Origin: Bacteroidales bacterium
GTDB lineage: Bacteria; Bacteroidota; Bacteroidia; Bacteroidales; VadinHA17
DNA length: 9,726 bases
NCBI GenBank assembly: GCA_027451265.1
Contig: DAIDJT010000079.1
Coordinates: 1 to 9,726 of the forward strand
Direction: 5' to 3'
The position numbers and the translations under genes are program-made. Under the pieces are notes generated by a model, which was given only the letters and a program-made list of their open reading frames with translations, searched no databases and was not told the origin of the DNA. Below, in pieces: positions 1-5,295 of this stretch (its first letter is position 1; every line of letters begins with the position of its first letter).

Positions 1-640
1 GTACAAGCTCTATGAAGCAGGCAACTATAATGACGTGAATGTTATAATCGGGACCAACTCGGATGAAGGTTCACTTTTTGCGCAGCCCGGAAAACCGGAA
101 GAATACGTTCAATGGATGAAAGTCAGGTTCGGCCCGCTGGCCGATAAGGCACTGCAGCTTTATCCGGGGAATAGTGAATATGAAGTATACGCTTCAAATT
201 CAGACATCTTCCGTGACGGTGTATTCGGATGGCCATCATGGGCATGGGCAAGGCTCCAGTCAAAAACCGGTAAGTCAAGGGTCTATGTATATTATTTTGA
301 TCAGTTCAGAAAAGAGCCGCTGTATCCGGGAGGCCCTTTGCCGAGAGGCGCTGCCCATGCCTCCGAAATACCATACGCATTCGGGCATCTGAATCAGAAT
401 CCTGATGCAAAGGCCACCGGGGAAGAAAGTATTCTCAGCGATATGATGATAAAATACTGGACTAACTTTGCGAAGAATGGTGACCCGAATGGCGAAGGTC
501 TTCCGGGATGGCCTGTATTCGAGGATGGTAAAGAGACCGTAATGTACCTCAAAGGTTCTGAACCATTGCCCATAGGCGTACCCAACCTGGATAAACTATT
601 ATTGATGGAGGAATATTACAAATGGCTGAGAGAAAAGTAA
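1..640 (+). CDS. Type B carboxylesterase, C-terminal part (5' end outside window)
   Basis: This is the C-terminal part of an alpha/beta-hydrolase of the carboxylesterase type B family, which hydrolyses carboxylic esters with a Ser-Glu-His triad. The reading frame is open from base 2, so the GTG at 35 is an internal valine and not a start. The fragment shows the family motif GTNSDEGS, with the catalytic Glu at bases 65-67, and AAHASEIPYAFG, with the catalytic His at 356-358. It ends with the usual YWTNFAKNGDPN and GWPVF signatures. The nucleophilic Ser and any signal peptide lie upstream of the window. The family usually has about 500 residues, so roughly 210 are visible here. The end overlaps the next gene by 19 bases, which suggests one transcript and coupled translation. 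The substrate cannot be told from this part. Confidence 0.93.
   Translation, partial: YKLYEAGNYNDVNVIIGTNSDEGSLFAQPGKPEEYVQWMKVRFGPLADKALQLYPGNSEYEVYASNSDIFRDGVFGWPSWAWARLQSKTGKSRVYVYYFDQFRKEPLYPGGPLPRGAAHASEIPYAFGHLNQNPDAKATGEESILSDMMIKYWTNFAKNGDPNGEGLPGWPVFEDGKETVMYLKGSEPLPIGVPNLDKLLLMEEYYKWLREK
607..611 (+). promoter_or_regulatory. Shine-Dalgarno-like GGAGG before the 622 start
   Basis: GGAGG lies 10 bases before the ATG at 622, inside the esterase coding region. Strong Shine-Dalgarno sites are uncommon in Bacteroidota, so this one supports the overlapping start at 622 and translation re-initiation. It could be chance, since GAG and GAA codons commonly produce such strings. Confidence 0.4.
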
Positions 641-1434
641 TTCTGCTTGTAGTGGCTGTCATGTCACTGACTTCAGTGTCTCTTCCCGGACAACAGATCG
701 GGTTGACAACTGACAGACCAGATGTTGGTCGTAACGAGACTATAACAGTAACCGTAAAAGCTGCAGATGTAAATGGTGAGCCTGTGCAGGCTTTGATTAC
801 CCTTTCTGCCGTGCATGCAAGGCGCAGTTTAAATAAAGGACAGTCAGGTGCCTCAGATGGTTATCCCGGAACGAATGTCTCACATAATGATGTGTTTAGT
901 ATGATTCAGCAGATCAAGCCTTTCAGACTGACAGACGGCCGGATAATCTTTACAAGTGTGGCACCCGATACAAACGGCAGACAGGATGGTGCACTTATAG
1001 TGGTTGACGGGATCATGTTGGGTCAGGATCCAAGAGTGATTGAAAACATGAATCCGTCAGATATCGACAGGATAAATGTCTCAACTGAATTTATAGATAT
1101 TCAAAGATATACAGGATTCAACACCACCGGGGTGATAGAAATTTGGACAAAGACGGGGAGAATCCGATCGGGACGAACAGGTAAAACGGGGGAATCAGAC
1201 ACAGAAATAAGCAGAGGCGGAGCAGAGTTACCAGGGAATGCTGCTGACAGCATAGCCTCAGCCCGGTCAGGAAAGGTAATACTGCGTGGTTTGGAAGTAA
1301 GAACAGATGTTTCAGGCAAGGCTCATCTGGATATTCCATCAGGAAAAAAGAGCGGCGAAATTTTAATAATTGCAGAGTATCAGAGCGCTTCAGGTAAACT
1401 GAAAAATGAGACAGCAACGGTGAGGGTAAGATAG
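622..1434 (+). CDS. Small secreted protein with macroglobulin-like strands and a TonB-plug-like module
   Basis: The protein has 270 residues. A hydrophobic signal peptide (about 1-24, MAERKVILLVVAVMSL) predicts export. Residues 25-70 (TTDRPDVGRNETITVTVKA, NGEPVQALITLSAVHA) resemble a macroglobulin MG2-type beta domain. Residues 88-178 read like the plug domain of a SusC/TonB-dependent receptor: DVFSMIQQ, then GALIVVDGIMLG, MNPSDIDRINV and TGVIEIWTKTG, matching the family pattern of VDG, NP-x-DI and G-V-I-x-I-x-T. The tail (220-270) includes LEVRTDVSGKAHLDIPSG, similar to the strand next to the plug insertion in large Bacteroidota alpha-2-macroglobulin-like proteins. No beta barrel, thioester motif or lipobox is present, so it cannot be a transporter by itself. 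It may be a reduced relative of those large proteins. Function is unknown. It overlaps the esterase gene and was probably co-transcribed with it. Confidence 0.8.
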   Translation: MAERKVILLVVAVMSLTSVSLPGQQIGLTTDRPDVGRNETITVTVKAADVNGEPVQALITLSAVHARRSLNKGQSGASDGYPGTNVSHNDVFSMIQQIKPFRLTDGRIIFTSVAPDTNGRQDGALIVVDGIMLGQDPRVIENMNPSDIDRINVSTEFIDIQRYTGFNTTGVIEIWTKTGRIRSGRTGKTGESDTEISRGGAELPGNAADSIASARSGKVILRGLEVRTDVSGKAHLDIPSGKKSGEILIIAEYQSASGKLKNETATVRVR

Positions 1435-1452
1435 GGCTTTCCAGGTTTTGGC

Positions 1453-1483
1453 TTTTACACCCTGCGAAATTTGACTAATATTG
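1453..1483 (+). promoter_or_regulatory. Possible Bacteroidota promoter for the HAD gene
   Basis: TTTT at 1453-1456 and TAATATTG at 1476-1483 sit 19 bases apart. Each differs by one base from the Bacteroidota -33 (TTTG) and -7 (TAnnTTTG) elements. Transcription would begin just before the ATG at 1501. Both matches are imperfect in AT-rich sequence, so this is tentative. Confidence 0.3.
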
Positions 1484-1500
1484 CGCCGAAAACAGGTATA

Positions 1501-2112
1501 ATGAGAAAAATCAGCAGCATAGTCTTTGATATCGGCGGCGTTCTTATAGACTGGAACCCGAGGTACCTTTTCAGAAAAGTATTTGACAGCGAGGATGAGA
1601 TGGAATGGTTTCTCGCCAACGTATGCTCATATGAATGGAATGTTCAGCAGGATGGCGGAAAGCTTTTCAGCGTGGCAACCGCCGAGCTTCAGGAGAAATA
1701 CCCTGAATACAGTGACAAAATTGCCCTTTATTATGACCGCTGGGAGGAGATGCTTGACGGGGAGATAAAAGGGACAGTTGAGATATTCCGCAGGCTTAAA
1801 TCGGCCGGAATGCCACTCTACGCCCTTTCAAACTGGTCACACGAAGCATTTCCTGTCGCCTATGAGAAATATGCCTTCATGAAGGAGTTTGACGGTCTTG
1901 TGGTTTCAGGCTTTGAGAAGCTTCTCAAGCCTGATCATGCCATATACCGGATACTCATGCAGAGGTACAATATCAACCCTGAAGAGGCGGTCTACATAGA
2001 TGACAACAAGCCCAATGCTGATGCTGCTGCAGAGCTTGGGTTCAATACGGTGCATTTCAGATCGCCTGAGCAACTTAGAACTGAACTGAGATCCCTGGGT
2101 CTTGAGGTATGA
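1501..2112 (+). CDS. HAD-family phosphatase (YihX-like subfamily IA hydrolase)
   Basis: This is a cytosolic haloacid-dehalogenase superfamily hydrolase of 203 residues from the ATG at 1501. Motif I is FDIGGVLIDWNP, with the nucleophile Asp at residue 10; the second Asp of the usual DxD is replaced by Gly, as in the DxGxV group that includes the glucose-1-phosphate phosphatase YihX. Motif II is ALSNWS, motif III is LLKPDHAIY with the conserved Lys, and motif IV is YIDDNKPNADAA, which binds magnesium. An alpha-helical cap lies between motifs I and II. All catalytic positions are present, so it is probably active, most likely on a small phosphorylated metabolite; a dehalogenase is less likely. 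An upstream in-frame TTG at 1471 adds ten poorly conserved-looking residues and overlaps the putative promoter, so ATG is preferred. The next gene begins 3 bases after its stop. Confidence 0.9.
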   Translation: MRKISSIVFDIGGVLIDWNPRYLFRKVFDSEDEMEWFLANVCSYEWNVQQDGGKLFSVATAELQEKYPEYSDKIALYYDRWEEMLDGEIKGTVEIFRRLKSAGMPLYALSNWSHEAFPVAYEKYAFMKEFDGLVVSGFEKLLKPDHAIYRILMQRYNINPEEAVYIDDNKPNADAAAELGFNTVHFRSPEQLRTELRSLGLEV

Positions 2113-2115
2113 CAT

Positions 2116-3921
2116 ATGCTGAACCTGAACCGAAAGAAGCAGTCTCCTTGCTTGTACCCGGGCAGAATTCATATAACGGTTGCAATCATTCTCCTTCTTG
2201 TCAGTTCCCTTGCCACCGGTCAGACAAAAAGCACCAAAAGAGGGATTTGCGGTGATGCCACCCCGGCAGACCTTGCAACCCTTGCCCCGTATGTCACATG
2301 GTACTATGACTGGGGTGTTGAACCTCCTGCCGTATCCCAGGGTCAGCTTTCCGGGATAGAGTGGGTGCCCATGGCGTGGAATGCCCCGGCAAACCTCACC
2401 GATTTTGAGAACAAAATTCCCGCCGGCAGTATGTTTCTCCTGGGGTTCAATGAGCCAAATTTCAGGTCGCAGGCAAACATGACCCCTGCGCAGGCTGCAG
2501 CAGCCTGGCCCGGCCTGGAGGCGATTGCCGCAAGAAAGGGTCTGAAACTGGTAAGCCCCGCCGTTAACTGGTGCGGTGACTGTGTTGACGGCGTCACAAA
2601 TGATCCGGTTGACTGGCTTGACAAATTCTTCGCAGCATGTCCGGGATGCAAGGTGGACTATATAGCAGTCCACAGCTATGCCCCCGGGTCGCAATCCCTG
2701 AAGGACTATCTCATGAAGTTCAAAAAGTACAACAAGCCGCTGTGGATTACCGAATTTGCACCATGGGATCCGCCGAAGCCTGATTTCGAGGGAGTTGTAA
2801 GGTACATGAAGGAAGCGATTCCGATCCTTGAAAACGACCCGGATGTCTACAGGTACTCATGGTTTGCAACCCGTGTCAGCATCAACCCGGACATAAGCCT
2901 CCTGGGAGCTGACGGAAAGCTTACAAAGCTTGGGCAGTTGTATGCCTGCATGGCCTTTCCCGGCCTTTCTGCCGATCTCCCTCCTGTGGTGATGGCAGGT
3001 CCGGACCTGTTTATCAGCCAGCCAGCTTCATCAGCCACACTGAACGGATCAGTGTATGATGCCAACAATGATGCTGCAGTTATCTCGTGGACGCAGGAGA
3101 GCGGTCCGGCAGCAGCAGTTTTTGACAACATATCAGTTGCCGGCCCCACGGTTTCGGGCCTTGTTCCGGGAATTTACAGTTTCAGGATGTCTGCCGTTGC
3201 CGGTGGCAGAAGTGACTTTGATGATGTGTCGGTCACCGTTACCACCCCGAATATTGCTCTCGGCAAACCGGTTGCAGCCTCCTCGGTCCAGAGTTCATCC
3301 AATCCGGCAACGGCTGTCAATGACGGCAGCCTGTCTACCCGCTGGTCATCGGCATATAACGATGTCGAATGGATCAGGATTGACCTGCAGGCAATTTATG
3401 ACCTTACGGGCGCCAGGATTTTCTGGGAGGCGGCCGCAGCAAAAAACTTCAAGATCCAGGTTTCAACCGATGATGCATCATGGACAACCGTCTTCACAAC
3501 GGTTAATGGTGACGGCGGAACCGATGGGTTTGCATTTGCCTCTCCGGCCAGGTACATAAGGATGTATGCAGGTGACAGGCTTACGGAATATGGTTACTCG
3601 ATTTATGAGTTTGAGGTATTCGGGACCTTGCATACCGGAATTGAAGATCCTCCTGGCGGACAACACCTTTCAGTCTATCCCAATCCTGTTCAGGGCGGGC
3701 CTGTGAGGATCAGGTCAGCCGGATACCGGACGGATGGGGAAACCTATCTGACCGTAACAAATCTTGCCGGTGAAACCGTATGCAGTGAGGCGGTTGCCGT
3801 CTCAGGCAACGGGTCAGTCGATCACTTTCTGCAGATTGACGGGCAACTCCTGTCCGGCATTTATTTCCTTACTCTCCGTAGTGAAAACAACTCAGAAACT
3901 GTCCGGCTTGTGATCCGGTGA
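2116..3921 (+). CDS. Secreted GH128-type glycoside hydrolase with Ig-like, F5/8C (CBM32-like) and T9SS sorting domains
   Basis: The 601-residue protein starts with a signal peptide (about 1-35, hydrophobic core TVAIILLLVSSLA, cleavage near ATG-Q). Residues 42-282 form a TIM-barrel catalytic core of the Glyco_hydro_cc/GH128 type, a family acting on beta-1,3-glucans. GFNEPN carries the likely acid/base Glu113 and WITEFAPW the likely nucleophile Glu213; HSYAP (186-190) lies between them. Residues 288-376 form an Ig/PKD-like beta domain beginning PPVVMAGPDLFISQP. Residues 379-503 form an F5/8 type C discoidin domain (NIALGKPVAASS, VNDGSLSTRWSS, YIRMYA), usually sugar-binding. Residues 518-601 form a type IX secretion sorting domain (LSVYPNPVQGGPVRI, LSGIYFLTL), so the enzyme should cross the outer membrane. 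Two CxxC pairs (153/156 and 175/178) could form disulfides. It is probably co-transcribed with the HAD gene. The exact glucan is inferred from the family. Confidence 0.9.
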   Translation: MLNLNRKKQSPCLYPGRIHITVAIILLLVSSLATGQTKSTKRGICGDATPADLATLAPYVTWYYDWGVEPPAVSQGQLSGIEWVPMAWNAPANLTDFENKIPAGSMFLLGFNEPNFRSQANMTPAQAAAAWPGLEAIAARKGLKLVSPAVNWCGDCVDGVTNDPVDWLDKFFAACPGCKVDYIAVHSYAPGSQSLKDYLMKFKKYNKPLWITEFAPWDPPKPDFEGVVRYMKEAIPILENDPDVYRYSWFATRVSINPDISLLGADGKLTKLGQLYACMAFPGLSADLPPVVMAGPDLFISQPASSATLNGSVYDANNDAAVISWTQESGPAAAVFDNISVAGPTVSGLVPGIYSFRMSAVAGGRSDFDDVSVTVTTPNIALGKPVAASSVQSSSNPATAVNDGSLSTRWSSAYNDVEWIRIDLQAIYDLTGARIFWEAAAAKNFKIQVSTDDASWTTVFTTVNGDGGTDGFAFASPARYIRMYAGDRLTEYGYSIYEFEVFGTLHTGIEDPPGGQHLSVYPNPVQGGPVRIRSAGYRTDGETYLTVTNLAGETVCSEAVAVSGNGSVDHFLQIDGQLLSGIYFLTLRSENNSETVRLVIR

Positions 3922-3950
3922 AGCGCATATCCCGGATCCATTATTTTTTT
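3912..3950 (+). terminator. Intrinsic terminator overlapping the end of the GH128 gene
   Basis: GATCCGG (3912-3918) pairs perfectly with CCGGATC (3932-3938) around a 13-base loop, followed by TTATTTTTTT at 3941-3950. The left arm codes for the last residues of the hydrolase and the stop codon TGA (3919-3921) lies in the loop. A 7-bp GC-rich stem with a T tract two bases later is a good match to a Rho-independent terminator. Confidence 0.75.
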
Positions 3951-3951
3951 C

Positions 3952-3959
3952 TACATTTG
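3952..3959 (+). promoter_or_regulatory. Bacteroidota -7 element TACATTTG
   Basis: TACATTTG is an exact match to the TAnnTTTG element and directly follows the T tract of the terminator. No clear TTTG -33 box lies 19-21 bases upstream. Transcription would start near 3965, giving a very short leader to the ATG at 3977 or a leader of about 55 bases to the GTG at 4022. Confidence 0.5.
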
Positions 3960-3976
3960 ATTGAAATACGGCTCTG

Positions 3977-4741
3977 ATGAAATGGTTTGTCACCCAATGC
4001 TGTTGCAGCAGGCAGCATTCAGTGAGGAGGATTCCCTCCGCGGTCAGACGGGGTACAGTAACTTTTGCTGTTTTATTTCTCATTTTGCAGATTGCAATGA
4101 GCCAGGAGCCCGTTGTGGTGACCACGGTAAGGAAGCCGGTGACTGCAGAAAAGAAAGTTGATTCTGTCCCGGAAAAGAAAGTTCAATCACTCCCCGTACG
4201 TGACACCACGGCGGCAACTGAAAAAAAGAGCGCAGGCGTCCTTGATAACCTCACTCCTTCCACCAATTCAATAATCAGCTATGACCGGATTTCTGCAGGC
4301 CTCGGGCTTGGACTCGATTACGGTGGCATAGGTGCCAATATTCTCATGTACCCGCACAGGAATGCAGGCTTTTTTCTTGGTCTTGGTTATAACTTCGTGA
4401 AAGTGGGGGTCAACAGTGGCATCAAGGCAAGGGTTATTCTCGGGGACAGCCGGAATAATATCGGCCTTTCTGCACTGGCCATGTATGGTTACAATGCAGC
4501 CATAGGCATTAAGAACTACCCGGAGCTGAGCAAAGTGTTTTACGGGTTTTCAGTTGGCCTGGGTATCGATTACAGGCCCCTGGGCGGCACGGACGATTAT
4601 GCATTTCTTGGATTGTATATTCCCTTTCGAAAACCGGAGGTGAAGGAATATATTGACAATCTTAAAGGCTCTGGTGTCCAGTTTGACAGGGAACTTTCTC
4701 CGGTACTTTTCGCAATAGGATACAGAATAACAATCAAATAA
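3977..4741 (+). CDS. Predicted outer-membrane beta-barrel protein, unknown function
   Basis: I do not recognise a named family. From the ATG at 3977 the protein has 254 residues. A signal peptide core (TVTFAVLFLILQIAMSQ, residues 28-43) predicts export. It is followed by a charged, low-complexity linker (about 44-90) with the repeat EKKVDSVP / EKKVQSLP. Residues 100-254 alternate polar and hydrophobic residues in strand-like blocks rich in Gly and aromatics (AGLGLGLDYGGIGANIL, GFFLGLGYNF, VFYGFSVGLGIDYRP, PVLFAIGYRITIK), typical of a small outer-membrane barrel. The start is uncertain: the 3977 start places an unusual stretch with three adjacent Cys before the signal peptide, whereas the in-frame GTG at 4022 gives a cleaner N-terminus (VRRIPSAVRRG, then the hydrophobic core; 239 residues). 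It follows a terminator and a -7 element, so it is probably the first gene of its own unit. Confidence 0.75.
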   Translation: MKWFVTQCCCSRQHSVRRIPSAVRRGTVTFAVLFLILQIAMSQEPVVVTTVRKPVTAEKKVDSVPEKKVQSLPVRDTTAATEKKSAGVLDNLTPSTNSIISYDRISAGLGLGLDYGGIGANILMYPHRNAGFFLGLGYNFVKVGVNSGIKARVILGDSRNNIGLSALAMYGYNAAIGIKNYPELSKVFYGFSVGLGIDYRPLGGTDDYAFLGLYIPFRKPEVKEYIDNLKGSGVQFDRELSPVLFAIGYRITIK

Positions 4742-4825
4742 GATTTTCAATAATTCCGGGCCACCATGATTCCTCAAACATGCAGGGACAGTCTGGCCAG
4801 GATGAAATTTCTACAAACCAGCAAA

Positions 4826-5248
4826 ATGGAAAAACCACTGTTAAATGACCCGGCCCAACCTCCCACAGATGAGCTCCTTGGCAAAATCCTCAATGAAAGT
4901 TACCCTGCCTATGTTGCAATGATGGATGAAGTCACATCCCCGGGTTGCGGCCTGGAGCCAATGTGGCGCTATTACAATGACGGCAAGTCATGGCTGTGCA
5001 AGATGGTCTTCAAAAAGAAGACCGTGTTCTGGTTGTCTGTCTGGGACGGATTCTACAAGGCAGGATTTTACTTTATGGAAAGGCATTTACAGGGCATCGG
5101 GGAGCTTGATATTGACCCGGGCATAAGCGAGGCCCTCTCGAAGGTCAAACCTTTCGGGACACTTTACCCGGTTACCCTGGAAATGAGAAAAAAAGAGCAG
5201 ATCGGAGATCTGCTCAGGTTGATTGAATATAGAAAGAAGCTTAAGTAG
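4826..5248 (+). CDS. DUF3788 family protein
   Basis: This small, apparently cytosolic protein has 140 residues from the ATG at 4826. The N-terminus MEKPLLNDPAQPPTDELL matches the usual opening of DUF3788 proteins, and the centre has the family's aromatic pattern: MWRYYNDGKSWLCKM, then KKKTVFWLSVWDGFYKAGFYF. The C-terminal part (GTLYPVTLEMRKKEQIGDLL and a basic helix) also fits. There is no signal peptide or membrane segment. The biochemical role of the family is not established to my knowledge. In-frame ATGs at 4766 and 4802 would add 20 or 8 residues that do not look like the family, so the third ATG is preferred. The last 60 coding bases contain a hairpin that acts on the other strand (5188-5215). 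It converges with the M16 peptidase gene. Confidence 0.8.
   Translation: MEKPLLNDPAQPPTDELLGKILNESYPAYVAMMDEVTSPGCGLEPMWRYYNDGKSWLCKMVFKKKTVFWLSVWDGFYKAGFYFMERHLQGIGELDIDPGISEALSKVKPFGTLYPVTLEMRKKEQIGDLLRLIEYRKKLK
5188..5215 (-). terminator. Intrinsic terminator for the minus-strand M16 transcript, inside the DUF3788 gene
   Basis: GAGCAGATC (5195-5203) and GATCTGCTC (5207-5215) form a perfect 9-bp stem with a 3-base loop. Plus-strand bases 5188-5194 are seven A, so a minus-strand transcript reads the stem and then seven U. This is the standard form of a Rho-independent terminator, about 80 bases past the peptidase stop codon. On the plus strand the bases encode EQIGDLL and lack a T tract. 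Confidence 0.7.
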
Positions 5249-5252
5249 TTAA

Positions 5253-5286
5253 CGGGGGTTTTGACGGACACCCGGCAAAACCCCCG
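5253..5286. terminator. Hairpin between convergent genes, possibly a bidirectional terminator
   Basis: CGGGGGTTTTG (5253-5263) pairs perfectly with CAAAACCCCCG (5276-5286), giving an 11-bp stem with a 12-base loop. It lies 4 bases after the DUF3788 stop and 9 bases from the peptidase stop. No T tract follows on either side, so it may slow polymerase, protect 3' ends or act with the neighbouring terminator at 5188-5215. Confidence 0.55.
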
Positions 5287-5295
5287 GTCACTCAA

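Noticed and set aside
35..37. GTG as a start of the esterase
   Set aside because: The frame is open upstream to base 2 with family-like residues, and the GTG codes for an internal Val before the GTNSDEG motif.
1471..1473. TTG as a start of the HAD phosphatase
   Set aside because: The ATG at 1501 places motif I at the usual distance from the N-terminus, and the TTG sits next to a putative -7 element.
1913..1928. Perfect 16-bp palindrome TTGAGAAGCTTCTCAA in the HAD gene
   Set aside because: It encodes the conserved stretch leading into motif III (EKLLKPD), has no T tract and lies mid-gene, so codon constraint or chance explains it well enough.
1906..2694. Long minus-strand open frame (262 codons) opposite the HAD and GH128 genes
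   Set aside because: It spans two well-supported plus-strand genes, has no recognisable domain and a composition rich in Cys, Arg and Gly typical of an antisense shadow.
3056..3559. Plus-strand frame of 167 codons inside the GH128 gene
   Set aside because: It lies within the Ig-like and discoidin domains of the real gene, and its Arg/Pro-rich sequence shows no family pattern.
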